A DNA stretch of 64,000 nt, taken from positions 62,001 to 126,000 of the forward strand of contig NZ_RQGD01000024.1 in NCBI RefSeq assembly GCF_004770745.1, in the 5' to 3' direction. Made by a program: the position numbers and the translations under genes. Shown in pieces: positions 47,854 through 56,647 of the stretch (positions are counted from its first letter, which is position 1; every line of letters begins with the position of its first letter). Origin of the DNA: Leptospira ognonensis. Lineage in GTDB: Bacteria; Spirochaetota; Leptospiria; Leptospirales; Leptospiraceae. The notes beneath the pieces are model-generated. The model saw only the letters and a list, made by a program, of their open reading frames with translations, had not been told where the DNA came from and made no database searches.

Positions 47854-48335
47854 TATTTTAAAGATAGATATCCTTCTTTCAAAAGATTCGCCATAGTTTC
47901 ATTGTTCTGTGCGACTCGTTCTACAATTATGTCAAATTCCTTTTGGTTGGCGCTAGCTGCTTTTAATCCTTGGCCTATTCCATAATATGTATTTGCATTG
48001 TTTTTCCAGTTCGTAATGCCATGTTCTTTTGCGATCATAGCAAGATCCTGTTCCATATCCATCTGCGTAGCAGGGTGTTTATGAAAAAGTACAATCGATG
48101 ATTTTATGTCTTGGCGATACGCACTTTCTTTCTCACCTTTCGACTCACTTGAAATCGAATCGGAAATGGAAGAAACGCTGGTGCTCAATGATTTTAATAA
48201 AGCAGATGTGGAATCGGATGCAGAAAATGCAAATCTAGAAAGAGAGCCGGAAGCTGTATCGAGAGATGCACATTGCGAGAATACAATAGCGAGTGATAGG
48301 AGGAGACTGATTGGTAGAAGTAATTTTTGTTTCAT
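47853..48335 (-). CDS. Lipoprotein, first gene of the Lnb-like operon
   Basis: 160 residues. The signal peptide LLLPISLLLSLAIVFSQC ends in a lipobox with Cys near 22. A Ser-rich stretch (about 28-68) follows and then a helical domain with DIKSSIVLFHKHPATQMDMEQD and EHGITNWKNNANTYYGIGQG. The mature part looks like the small lipoproteins of unknown function often found next to Lnb/DUF4105 genes, but I cannot name a family. GAGGGA gives a good ribosome binding site. Its TAA overlaps the likely ATT start of the next gene by one base. Confidence 0.75.
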   Translation of the reverse strand: MKQKLLLPISLLLSLAIVFSQCASLDTASGSLSRFAFSASDSTSALLKSLSTSVSSISDSISSESKGEKESAYRQDIKSSIVLFHKHPATQMDMEQDLAMIAKEHGITNWKNNANTYYGIGQGLKAASANQKEFDIIVERVAQNNETMANLLKEGYLSLK

Positions 48336-48363
48336 ATTTCCCTCAAAAAATAAATTACCATTT

Positions 48364-48391
48364 AGTTTAGAGTATCTTAAATTTCGGTCAA
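48364..48391 (-). promoter_or_regulatory. Putative promoter of the lipoprotein/Lnb-like operon
   Basis: On the minus strand, TTGACC (48391-48386) is followed after 16 bases by TAAACT (48369-48364), about 28 bases before the ATG of the lipoprotein gene and its GAGGGA ribosome binding site. The same -10 hexamer occurs upstream of the toxin-antitoxin pair. Sequence match only. Confidence 0.45.
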
Positions 48392-48413
48392 GGTTTTTTC
48401 AAGGGATTTCTGT

Positions 48414-50306
48414 TTAGATCGCAAAGACGACAGAACCGAAAGCTGGCAGCTCTATGTCAACTTTGTCTTTTTTCTGCGAAATTTCCAAATCAATAATTTT
48501 ACCTGTCCAGAAATCAATATATGGCCCTTTAGATTTGATTGGTTTTGGTAAAGTGACAGAAATTTTAGCAGGTGATTCGGTGACATTCCAGATACCGATA
48601 TAACCGGCAGGATTGTATAGACCTTGGGGAAAATCATTTTCAAAGATACCAAGTGGAATCGGAGTTTCTGTTTCGCATTCTGCATTGAGTTGAAATACTT
48701 TTTTAAGCAGAGTTAAGCGATCGAGTTCCAGTTTTGTCAAATCATCTGAAACAAGTAACATGCCGCCGGACACTCCCATGACCGATGCCATAATTTTAGT
48801 TTGGGCTTCTGTCATTTGGTTCTTTTTCTTACGTACTAGAAGGCAATCTGGATCATTCAGCCAAAGATTTCTGTGCATTGAAGCACGTGTTAGGTCATTT
48901 AAAAGTGCAGTTCTAGTGCAAAGTGCATTTCTATCTTTCAAAAAGACACGTAATCGTTCTGGTCCCCAATAAGGAGCAACATCACAAGAAATTCGCATCC
49001 CATCAAAAAAACCGACGGATGGTAACATGGGTGCGCCACAACCAAGTAAAAAAGTATTTTTACCAACAATTTTTCTAATCAAGGCGAGAGCTTCCATATA
49101 GCGCGCTTGAGGTGAAAGATTTTTTTTGTAAGTATCGCCAGGTAAAAGACCAGCATAAAGAAAATCTAATTTTAAGTATGGGTAGCCCCAATCTTTAACA
49201 ATGGTAGTAAAAACTTTTTCAATGTAGGCAAGTGCTGTGGGATGAGTGATATCAAGCGCATAAGTATACCCTCTGCCCCATAATGGTTGATAGATGGCGG
49301 GAACTGGTTTCCCGTTTTCATCTTTAAGAATGGCCTCAGGAAACTTACGAAAAAATTCTGATTTCTTTCGAACTAAAAAGGGAGCAAGCCAGATTCCAGG
49401 TTTCAATCCAATCCGTTTGATCTCGTCCGCCAAAATGCGCATCCCGCCGGGAAATTTGTCATTGGGAACAAGCCAATCTCCGATTTCTCTTTGGTAGCCA
49501 TCATCTATCTGAAAAAATTCTATAGGAAGATTTAGTTCTCTAACTTTGCTTAGGTTTTCAAATATAGTTTTTTGGTCTATTTTCGTGTAATAATAATACC
49601 AAGAGCACCATCCGGTGGGCACTTTTTTGGGGAGGGTAGGGGTTCCTAGTTTTTCGCCCAATTTTTTGAAATAATTGGCAAGAATGACTTCTGGAATACC
49701 GGTAAAGGACTCAATGAGAACCTTTGAAATGATGATCTTACTATTCGGACGTAAATCAGGTAGACAGTAAAAATCATAAATGGCAGACACCTTCGTGATG
49801 GCACCTTCAGGCGTTATGTGGGTTTTAAACTTCATCCCAAACTCGCCGCGATCGAGGGAAGCATACAAATGGCCTCTGGAGCTCGATTGTTGATAAAGGA
49901 TCGTGAAATATTCCGAGATGACTTCTCCAGCTTCGCCTTTGTGTTTGGAATAGATGTTTTCTTGGGTGTACTGCAAAAAAGCAAGTCTAGGAGATCGATC
50001 CGCCTCGGATGCTTGCATGCGTTTAGAGAGAGACCAAGACTGATAGCCATGCTGGAAAGACTGATACCCTTCCCCATGTGGAATTTCGGATAGATCCAGT
50101 TCGAAAAAATCTACGCTAAAACCAACCTCGGGTCTTGTCGTTTCACGCCATATGAGCTTGGGCTGGATGACCGTTTCCGCCTTACTTGGCGAAGAAGATG
50201 TGAGATGTAGCTCAAATTTCTTGCATTCACTTTGGAAAACGCCTGGTTTTAAGGGTAAAAATGGGGAAAGAAAAATGTGGTCGTGTATGCGGTATTGAAT
50301 TTTCAT
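48414..50306 (-). CDS. GH36-type alpha-galactosidase
   Basis: 630 residues, no signal peptide. The order is a beta-sandwich domain (1 to about 210), a catalytic barrel with WCSWYYYYTKID, IEFFQIDDGYQREIGDW and LKPGIWLAPFLV, and a C-terminal beta domain. The nucleophile is Asp 381 in YLKLDFLY and the acid/base is Asp 442 in RISCDVAPYW, both in the positions used by GH36/GH27 retaining enzymes. It hydrolyses alpha-galactosides or related alpha-linked sugars in the cytoplasm; the exact linkage is not predictable. It is divergent from the RNase D-like gene, and 78 bases separate it from the lipoprotein operon in the same direction. Confidence 0.92.
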   Translation of the reverse strand: MKIQYRIHDHIFLSPFLPLKPGVFQSECKKFELHLTSSSPSKAETVIQPKLIWRETTRPEVGFSVDFFELDLSEIPHGEGYQSFQHGYQSWSLSKRMQASEADRSPRLAFLQYTQENIYSKHKGEAGEVISEYFTILYQQSSSRGHLYASLDRGEFGMKFKTHITPEGAITKVSAIYDFYCLPDLRPNSKIIISKVLIESFTGIPEVILANYFKKLGEKLGTPTLPKKVPTGWCSWYYYYTKIDQKTIFENLSKVRELNLPIEFFQIDDGYQREIGDWLVPNDKFPGGMRILADEIKRIGLKPGIWLAPFLVRKKSEFFRKFPEAILKDENGKPVPAIYQPLWGRGYTYALDITHPTALAYIEKVFTTIVKDWGYPYLKLDFLYAGLLPGDTYKKNLSPQARYMEALALIRKIVGKNTFLLGCGAPMLPSVGFFDGMRISCDVAPYWGPERLRVFLKDRNALCTRTALLNDLTRASMHRNLWLNDPDCLLVRKKKNQMTEAQTKIMASVMGVSGGMLLVSDDLTKLELDRLTLLKKVFQLNAECETETPIPLGIFENDFPQGLYNPAGYIGIWNVTESPAKISVTLPKPIKSKGPYIDFWTGKIIDLEISQKKDKVDIELPAFGSVVFAI

Positions 50307-50358
50307 CGGAAAAATCTATTTGATGATTTAAGAGGAACCTTTTCCATAGTAAGCCATT

Positions 50359-50997
50359 ATGACCCAAAAACGTTCAACTATAAAACCTGTTGTCTTTCAA
50401 GGCGATTTGAGTGATGAATTCTTTGATGCCTATAAGAAAGATGATAGACTTGCAGTCGATTGCGAGATGATGGGCCTCAATCCCAGAAGGGATCGACTCT
50501 GTGTCGTTCAGCTTTGTGATTCCAAAAATAGAATCTCACTTGTTCAAATTCTTCCGGGACAGAAAGACGCACCGAAGCTTCAAAAATTATTTGAATCCAC
50601 TGAGATTGAGAAAATATTTCATTTTGCTCGCATGGATATGACCTTTCTGACTGCGAGGCTTGGTATCCATCTGAAAAATGTTTTTTGTACAAAGATCGCA
50701 AGTAAACTTGCTCGCACCTATACCGACAAACATGGATTAAAAGAATTAATACGAGAATTTTTTGAAGAAAATATCGATAAAAAAAATCAATCCTCCGATT
50801 GGGGAAAAAAGATCTTAACAAAGGACCAAGTTGACTATGCAGGAACAGATGTTCGCTTTTTAATTTCCCTTGAACAGATTTTGACAGAAATGCTCATACG
50901 TGAAAATCGATTTGCGATTGCCCAAAAATGTTTCCATTTCATCGAAACTCAGGTGGAACTGGATCTTTTAGAAGTTTATAATCTTTTCGAGCATTGA
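50359..50997 (+). CDS. RNase D-like 3'-5' exonuclease (DEDDy)
   Basis: 212 residues. The DEDDy active site is complete: D34 and E36 in AVDCEMMGL, D93 in ARMDMTFL, and Y160 and D164 in VDYAGTDVRFL. E. coli RNase D has additional C-terminal HRDC domains that trim tRNA 3' ends; this protein ends after the catalytic domain, so it is a compact exonuclease whose substrate may be tRNA, another RNA or DNA. Its stop overlaps the radA start by one base (TGATG). Confidence 0.9.
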   Translation: MTQKRSTIKPVVFQGDLSDEFFDAYKKDDRLAVDCEMMGLNPRRDRLCVVQLCDSKNRISLVQILPGQKDAPKLQKLFESTEIEKIFHFARMDMTFLTARLGIHLKNVFCTKIASKLARTYTDKHGLKELIREFFEENIDKKNQSSDWGKKILTKDQVDYAGTDVRFLISLEQILTEMLIRENRFAIAQKCFHFIETQVELDLLEVYNLFEH

Positions 50998-52367
50998 TGG
51001 CGAAAAAACCTCCTGCCAAAGTATTCCAATGCAAGGTCTGTGGTGCTCAGTTCCAACGCTGGGCTGGAAAATGCGATACTTGTAATGAATGGAATACCAT
51101 TGAGGAACTCATTTCTGGGGGAGGGGGTAGGTTTGAGGCAAAACAAATCGATACCTCCTCACCTCGAAAGTACCAAACACCTGTATCTGTTAGCAAAGTG
51201 GAAGAGGAGACCTTCCAGAGGCTTTCCACTTCCTATTCCGAGATGGATTTGGTTTTGGGTGGTGGGATTGTGCCGGGGAGCTTGCTTCTAATCGGTGGAG
51301 AACCAGGAGTCGGTAAATCTACTCTTGTACTCGAAATTGCACGTGGGATCTCTAAGGCTGGTAAGGTGCTCTATATATCGGGAGAAGAGTCAGCCTCCCA
51401 AATTGGAATGCGCGCAAGAAGGATGGGTCTTCATACTGACAATGTGCTTTTGTCCTCAGAAATTTATGCGGAGAACATTGCACAAATGATAGCAGATTTG
51501 AAACCTGCCGTTGTGTTTATAGATTCGATACAGACGATCCTTAAAGAAAGTTTGGTGAACCAAGCAGGATCTGTGACACAGCTCCGAGAAGCTTCTCAAG
51601 TATTTCTCGAAACAGCGAAGAGAACAGGCGTGCCAATCTTTTTGATTGGTCATATCACCAAAGAAGGGTTAATTGCCGGGCCAAAGGTTCTAGAGCATTT
51701 AGTTGACACCGTTCTCTACTTTGAAGGTGATCGGCTCAATTATTATCGCATTTTACGTGCCGTTAAAAATCGATTTGGTGCCGTTGGAGACACCGCCATT
51801 TTCGAGATGGCTTCTGATGGACTTAAGCAAGTACTCGACCGGCATAGACTCTTCATTTCTCCCGAGTCTGAGGAAAGATCGGGAAGTGTGTTGTCTTCTG
51901 TCATGGAAGGCTCTCGTGCCATCAGTGTGGAAGTACAAGCATTGGTAGCGAAATCTGCTTTTGGCCAAGCGCGGCGAATGGCAGAGGGATTAGACAATCG
52001 GCGTGTCATATTACTTTCTGCGGTGATTGAAAAATACCTGACGATGCCCTTATCGGAATGCGACATTTTTAGCAATTTAGCCGGTGGACTTTCCATCGAC
52101 GAACCTAGTTTAGACTTAGCCATCACGGCTTCTATTGCTTCCTCTTACCAAGACAAACCTATTTCCAGGTCCATCGGATTTCTCGGAGAGGTTGGTTTGT
52201 CAGGTGAAGTGAGAAGTGTGGGCCAGATTGGACTACGTTTGAAAGAATTGCAAGGGATCGGCATCTCCAAGGTATATTTGCCTCATGGAAATTTGAAGGA
52301 AACGCATGGCGTGTTCGCAGACTTAGAATTAGTTGGTGTAAAACATCTCAGAGAACTTGGTTTTTAA
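50997..52367 (+). CDS. radA: DNA repair protein RadA
   Basis: 456 residues from ATG 50997. The N-terminal C4 zinc finger is FQCKVCGAQFQRWAGKCDTC. The RecA-like core has Walker A GGEPGVGKST and the RadA-specific KNRFG motif. The C-terminal half is the Lon-protease-like domain with SIDEPSLDLAI and VGLSGEVRSVGQ. RadA is a helicase that extends D-loops during recombination. The overlap with the exonuclease gene suggests coupled expression. Confidence 0.96.
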   Translation: MAKKPPAKVFQCKVCGAQFQRWAGKCDTCNEWNTIEELISGGGGRFEAKQIDTSSPRKYQTPVSVSKVEEETFQRLSTSYSEMDLVLGGGIVPGSLLLIGGEPGVGKSTLVLEIARGISKAGKVLYISGEESASQIGMRARRMGLHTDNVLLSSEIYAENIAQMIADLKPAVVFIDSIQTILKESLVNQAGSVTQLREASQVFLETAKRTGVPIFLIGHITKEGLIAGPKVLEHLVDTVLYFEGDRLNYYRILRAVKNRFGAVGDTAIFEMASDGLKQVLDRHRLFISPESEERSGSVLSSVMEGSRAISVEVQALVAKSAFGQARRMAEGLDNRRVILLSAVIEKYLTMPLSECDIFSNLAGGLSIDEPSLDLAITASIASSYQDKPISRSIGFLGEVGLSGEVRSVGQIGLRLKELQGIGISKVYLPHGNLKETHGVFADLELVGVKHLRELGF

Positions 52368-52395
52368 TAAGGAATCAAAATAGGAACTTAATTAA

Positions 52396-52647
52396 ATGTT
52401 AGAATTGAGACCTAGTTGTGAATGTTGTGACATCGATCTTCCACCGAATTCTCCTCATGCGAGAATTTGTTCTTTTGAATGCACATTCTGCGAACAATGT
52501 GCACGGACTAAACTAGATTTTATCTGCCCAAATTGTGGCGGGGAGTTGGTTGTACGACCTAGACGTCCGGAGCTAAAATTAGCAAAGTATCCTGCTTCCG
52601 TTCAGAGGGTTTGGAACCCTTCTGGCTGTGCGGAGAATCTCGATTAA
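52396..52647 (+). CDS. DUF1272 zinc-ribbon protein
   Basis: 83 residues with six or more cysteines in the DUF1272 order: CECCDIDLPP, ICSFECTFCEQCA, and FICPNCGGELVVRPRRP. The pattern CxxC...CxxxCxxC...CxxC suggests two zinc ribbons. Family function is unknown. It lies 28 bases after radA on the same strand, so it may be part of the same transcript. Confidence 0.9.
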   Translation: MLELRPSCECCDIDLPPNSPHARICSFECTFCEQCARTKLDFICPNCGGELVVRPRRPELKLAKYPASVQRVWNPSGCAENLD

Positions 52648-52724
52648 ATATTGCCCTCGTTCGATTCTTTAAATTTTCATTTTTTCGTCTTTCTGCTGTC
52701 ATCGAAATTTCTTATACTGCTGCA

Positions 52725-53087
52725 ATGAACAGAAAAGCCTTACGGTCCATTTCCTCATTATTTCACTATCGATTGGTATTGGATTATGAAGAGTCTACCT
52801 ATCCGATGGACATCATTTATATACATAAGAAATCCGTATTCCTTAAGACTTACGATCGTTTTTATAAATATTGGTCAGATCGGATTTCCGGGATTCTTAT
52901 CAACACAAAAGCGATTTTAAGTTATCCTGTTTCTGGTAAAATCAGAGGACTCAGACCCCTCGGGAAAAAGGGTGATGATCTAGATTTCGAATGTAGCGAA
53001 TGGTTGATTGAAATAGAAATTCTAAATGAGGAGGAAATACCAAGAGAATGGATCGATTTTTCTCAGTCCGAGGAAATCGAAACATAA
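52725..53087 (+). CDS. Uncharacterised small protein
   Basis: 120 residues from ATG 52725; the frame is open to 52611, but there it overlaps DUF1272 and the leader is not convincing. The body has strands HYRLVLDYEESTYPMDIIYI and IHKKSVFLKTYDRFYKYW, then SGILINTKAILSYPVSGKI and an acidic tail. No membrane helix or signal peptide. I do not recognise the family. The open frame of 120 codons with balanced composition favours a true gene. Confidence 0.5.
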   Translation: MNRKALRSISSLFHYRLVLDYEESTYPMDIIYIHKKSVFLKTYDRFYKYWSDRISGILINTKAILSYPVSGKIRGLRPLGKKGDDLDFECSEWLIEIEILNEEEIPREWIDFSQSEEIET

Positions 53088-53155
53088 AAAAATATCGCCC
53101 TCTCAGTGGGATTGAAAGTCCACAGAACTGAAAGGGTGAAAACGCAATCACAAGT

Positions 53156-54106
53156 CTAATAACGTTCTCCGATCACGCTTTGCTTAAGTAGAGACTCGAG
53201 TTCGGCAAAATGTTGATCGCTGAGTGTGAGATTTTGCGACTCCCAATTTTCTTCGAGTCGCTGGATGTTTCGAGTTCCTGGGATCGTAGAGATGAAACTT
53301 TCACGGGACAGAATCCAGGCTAGTGAGACTTGAGCCGACGAAACACCGAGCTCTTTGGCTATTTTGTTAACCTTATCCACCAAAAGAATATTAGCTGAAA
53401 TCGCCTCGTCGGTAAACCTAGGATTCTCCAATCTCCAATCCCCAGGTTCCAAATCGTTTCGAGATCGGATGGCTCCCGAAAGGAATCCTCTGCCTAATGG
53501 GCTATAGGCGACAAAACCAATATTGAGTTTTTTCAGTGTAGGTAGTATCTCTGCTTCTACTTCTCTTGACCATAACGAATATTCGGTTTGAAGGGCACTG
53601 ATGGGATGTACCGAATTTGCTCGGATGATTGTTGCTGGATCGGCTTCGGAAAGACCTAGGTAACGCACCTTACCAGCTTTGACCAAATCAGCCATGGCAC
53701 CTACGGTTTCTTCGATCGGTGTATTAGGATCTACGCGATGTTGGTAATAAAGATCGATATAGTCCGTTTTCAATCTTTTTAACGATGCCTCACAGCTCGC
53801 CTTAACATAATCAGCACCACCTTTAATTCCAAGCCAACTTCCGTCTTCACCTCGTGAGACTCCAAATTTTGTTGCGAGTATTATTTTACTCCTTCGTCCT
53901 GTCATTGCTTTGGACAATAATATCTCGTTTGTAAACGGACCATACATATCAGATGTATCCCAGAAGGAGCATCCAATCTCTAGCGCTCGATCTAGAACAG
54001 ATAGATTCTGAACTTCAGAAGAAGTTCCATAAAAATCTGACATTCCCATACAGCCGAGTCCGACGGATGGGACTTCCAGTCCTTGAGTTCCTAATTTTCT
54101 TTTCAT
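53156..54106 (-). CDS. Aldo/keto reductase
   Basis: 316 residues from ATG 54106, giving MKRKLGTQGLEVPSVGLGCM; the frame opens at 54211 with an unlikely Cys/Phe-rich leader. The catalytic tetrad of NADPH-dependent aldo/keto reductases is present: D50 and Y55 in FWDTSDMYG, K80 in LATKFG and H123 in YYQHRVDP. The AKR13/YajO-like branch is likely from CMGMSDFYG. The substrate is not predictable. It is divergent from an AraC regulator, a common arrangement in which the regulator controls the reductase. Confidence 0.93.
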   Translation of the reverse strand: MKRKLGTQGLEVPSVGLGCMGMSDFYGTSSEVQNLSVLDRALEIGCSFWDTSDMYGPFTNEILLSKAMTGRRSKIILATKFGVSRGEDGSWLGIKGGADYVKASCEASLKRLKTDYIDLYYQHRVDPNTPIEETVGAMADLVKAGKVRYLGLSEADPATIIRANSVHPISALQTEYSLWSREVEAEILPTLKKLNIGFVAYSPLGRGFLSGAIRSRNDLEPGDWRLENPRFTDEAISANILLVDKVNKIAKELGVSSAQVSLAWILSRESFISTIPGTRNIQRLEENWESQNLTLSDQHFAELESLLKQSVIGERY

Positions 54107-54281
54107 TTTGTCATTCTTTCCTAAATCGCAATTTGTTAAATGATGTTCATTCTCGAATAAAAACGATGATATGAATGGATTTAATATAAGACATCCCAAG
54201 CAAAAATGCAAGAGAGGAAACTCTAATTTCTTGCCTAATCCTCTAATATGACTGAGGCTAGTTTTTATATTGCCTTAAAAC

Positions 54282-54303
54282 AGGAATTTATTCCTTAATA
54301 AGG
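54282..54303. promoter_or_regulatory. Overlapping palindromes in the AKR/AraC spacer
   Basis: Two inverted repeats share bases: AGGAAT-TT-ATTCCT (54282-54295) and CCTTA-A-TAAGG (54293-54303). They lie about 30 bases before the AraC start and about 180 bases from the reductase start. They are candidate regulator binding sites for the divergent pair. The second also overlaps the AAGGAGGG purine run. Confidence 0.4.
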
Positions 54304-54331
54304 AGGGAGATTTCATTAGAATTAGAATCGT

Positions 54332-55225
54332 ATGCAGGAAACAAAAGTAGATAAAAAAAATTCTAATGAGATGCAACTTTTCGATCGGTTGGTTCCTAAA
54401 GAAAGTGTATTTGAGATCCCGTTAATTGGGGTTAAGTTATTTCGGGTCGAATCGTCTTTTAAAAGAAAACCGATCGCTTACGGATCGGAGATAATCATTA
54501 TTGTTAACGGAGAGAAAAAAGTATTCTTCGGAGATATGGTTTTTATTTATAATCGGTCTCGATATCTAGTCCTTCCTGTGCCTTTACCTTTAGAATGTGA
54601 AGGCATTCGACCTACTGACGGTCCTCTTCTTGGTTTAATCATCAAAATCGATCCCAAAATTCTTGGAGCCTTACTTACAGAATTAGATTTGATCAAGAAT
54701 CCTTCAGACCATTTGTACAAAGGTATTTATACCGCGCCAACGAACGATCATATAAATGACGCAGTGTATCGTTTGCTAAATGTAATATTATCTCCAGCAG
54801 AAACGATGATTCTCGGACCGATGATCGTGCGTGAAATTATCTATCGAATTTTGATAGGTGAGAACGGTCAAATATTACAAGCATTAGTCTACAGGAATCG
54901 AAAATTCTATCAAATAGCGAAAGTCCTTGATAAAATTCATCATTCATTCCATAAAAATCTAAGTACTAAAAGCCTTGCCTTTGAAGCAGGCATGAGTGTA
55001 TCTCAGTTTCATTCTTGCTTCAAGGAGGTAACAAATTTCACACCTTTACAATACATTAAAAGCATAAGATTGCATAAAGCTAGAGAAATTATGATGTTAG
55101 ATGGTATTAGTGCTTACAAGGCGTCACTAAAAGTAGGTTACGAAAGCGCGTCACAATTCACTAGGGAATATAAGCGTTTATTTGGTGTTGCACCTTCAAA
55201 GGATTTGAGTATAGTTCGTGACTAG
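54332..55225 (+). CDS. AraC-family transcriptional regulator
   Basis: 297 residues. The N-terminal part (about 15-185) resembles the AraC_N domain seen in regulators next to oxidoreductases, and the C-terminal about 100 residues are an AraC DNA-binding domain with LSTKSLAFEAGMSVSQFHSC and ASLKVGYESASQFTREYKRL (both partly quoted). It has no membrane helix. It is divergent from the aldo/keto reductase and presumably senses a small molecule linked to it. A strong purine run AAGGAGGG lies about 22 bases upstream of ATG, farther than usual. Confidence 0.9.
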   Translation: MQETKVDKKNSNEMQLFDRLVPKESVFEIPLIGVKLFRVESSFKRKPIAYGSEIIIIVNGEKKVFFGDMVFIYNRSRYLVLPVPLPLECEGIRPTDGPLLGLIIKIDPKILGALLTELDLIKNPSDHLYKGIYTAPTNDHINDAVYRLLNVILSPAETMILGPMIVREIIYRILIGENGQILQALVYRNRKFYQIAKVLDKIHHSFHKNLSTKSLAFEAGMSVSQFHSCFKEVTNFTPLQYIKSIRLHKAREIMMLDGISAYKASLKVGYESASQFTREYKRLFGVAPSKDLSIVRD

Positions 55226-55280
55226 CAGCGCAAGCTCTTGATTTACAAATCGTGTTCCTGATCTGTCAGGATTTCTTATC

Positions 55281-56129
55281 CTATGGACAAACGTTCACTT
55301 CCGTGATCGTTAAATCGTCGTTATACACAGTACCAGTGGAAAGCGTAGGCGAGGCATACAATCCGAAGTGAGCTTGCTCGAGGACTCCACACCCGCCAGA
55401 AACATTGGAAGTTGAGACCAGAACCTCATCTTGCCAAACCTTTGCTTCACCACCGTTAGGATCAAGATTTAGACATGTTTTCATTTTTACCCATTGTTTC
55501 CCGGGAAATGTTAGGCTTGGATTTTGGTATGTGAGATTGCTTTGGTTATGGAGGGGTACATGCATGAGAAAGGCTTTATTTTTGAAATCGGTGTTAATCA
55601 GTACGACTCGTTTCCAATCGTCGGAGGCATCTGCCGAATAGGTAGCAAAACTAAACCAATCCGAAGTGGAAGAGAGAGGCATGTCTAGATAGACGGAAAA
55701 CTCAATCAATACCGGAGTCTTAAATCCTCCTGCATTTAATTTGTGTAACTGGATGGTAGGATAACCTCTATGATTGCAGTTCATGGGATAGCCACAGGTT
55801 GGACCAATTTTAAAAATTGTCGCCTTATGAGAGTAAGATCCTGAAACCTTTTGTTCCGTGCTGAGAGAATGAGTGGCAGCCGATTGATAGTTTAAGGGTA
55901 CGGAATAGAATTTTGAAACGTCATCTAAGCTTTCAAAGCCTGTGGTAAAGGAACGACCTGCTTGGACTTTTTGTAGCTGTTCCTGAGTACACACGATGGT
56001 AGTCCCCGATTGGTAGGCTAGGGAAACAAGACCAAACCAATTAAAGAATTCAGAATTTTCATTTTCGCCTTTCTGACATTGAACCGTCATGATTGCGAAA
56101 AATAAAAATATGATGTCGAGATTCCTCAT
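55281..56129 (-). CDS. Secreted lipoprotein with lectin-like beta-sandwich
   Basis: 282 residues. A short signal peptide ends in MTVQC, a possible lipobox, followed by a region with strands SGSYSHKATIFKIG, VLIEFSVYLDMPLSS, PGKQWVKMKTCLNLDPNGGE (partly quoted) and FGLYASPTLSTGTVYNDDLT. This order resembles concanavalin-type (LamG or polysaccharide-lyase-like) folds that bind sugars. No catalytic motif is evident. It lies in a leftward group of three secreted proteins with the DUF1566-like lipoprotein and the S74 protein. Confidence 0.65.
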   Translation of the reverse strand: MRNLDIIFLFFAIMTVQCQKGENENSEFFNWFGLVSLAYQSGTTIVCTQEQLQKVQAGRSFTTGFESLDDVSKFYSVPLNYQSAATHSLSTEQKVSGSYSHKATIFKIGPTCGYPMNCNHRGYPTIQLHKLNAGGFKTPVLIEFSVYLDMPLSSTSDWFSFATYSADASDDWKRVVLINTDFKNKAFLMHVPLHNQSNLTYQNPSLTFPGKQWVKMKTCLNLDPNGGEAKVWQDEVLVSTSNVSGGCGVLEQAHFGLYASPTLSTGTVYNDDLTITEVNVCP

Positions 56130-56184
56130 CTATCAATTGGACGAGATTCTGTTGGCATTCCTATCGATTACATCAAAATTTACG

Positions 56185-56646
56185 TTATTTGTTTTTCACA
56201 CACCTTACTTCATTTAAAAAATCTTGAGAGGTAGTCTCAGAGCTCCCAGAACTTAGATCAAGGATCCAATAAGTTCCTACTTCCGATTCCTCTTTTGTGC
56301 GCGTCCACACCGTATCTTTGCCGTTCAGTTTTCTCCAATTGCTTTTGATTTCGGAGAGAGAAGGCATCCGCATGGATTGGTGATGGCAATACGATTTTGC
56401 TGCCGCCCAGGAGATCAGTCCCGATTGGCTGGATTTCTCCCAAATCAAATCACCGATGAGTATTTCATTTTCACCTAACACGTGGGCATCATTCTCGACT
56501 TTTGAAGGAGCTGATATTTCCAGTCTCCCCTCCGAGACTTGTTTGGATGACGGCTTGTTTTCGTTTATTGGAACTTGCCCATCTTCTTTAGGATTGCATC
56601 CCAAGGCAAAAAACAAGGAAAGTAGAAATACAAAATTCGATTTCAT
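56185..56646 (-). CDS. Lipoprotein with DUF1566/Lcl-type domain
   Basis: 153 residues. The signal peptide ends in FALGC (lipobox). The mature part includes LIWEKSSQSGLISWAAAKSYC, MRMPSLSEIKSNWRKLNG, TVWTRTKEE and EVRCVKNK, matching the DUF1566 or Lcl C-terminal domain, a C-type-lectin-related fold found in surface proteins. The paired Cys near the two ends of the domain fit a disulfide. Its start follows the S74 gene stop by one base, so the two are probably co-translated. Confidence 0.72.
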   Translation of the reverse strand: MKSNFVFLLSLFFALGCNPKEDGQVPINENKPSSKQVSEGRLEISAPSKVENDAHVLGENEILIGDLIWEKSSQSGLISWAAAKSYCHHQSMRMPSLSEIKSNWRKLNGKDTVWTRTKEESEVGTYWILDLSSGSSETTSQDFLNEVRCVKNK

Positions 56647-56647
56647 T

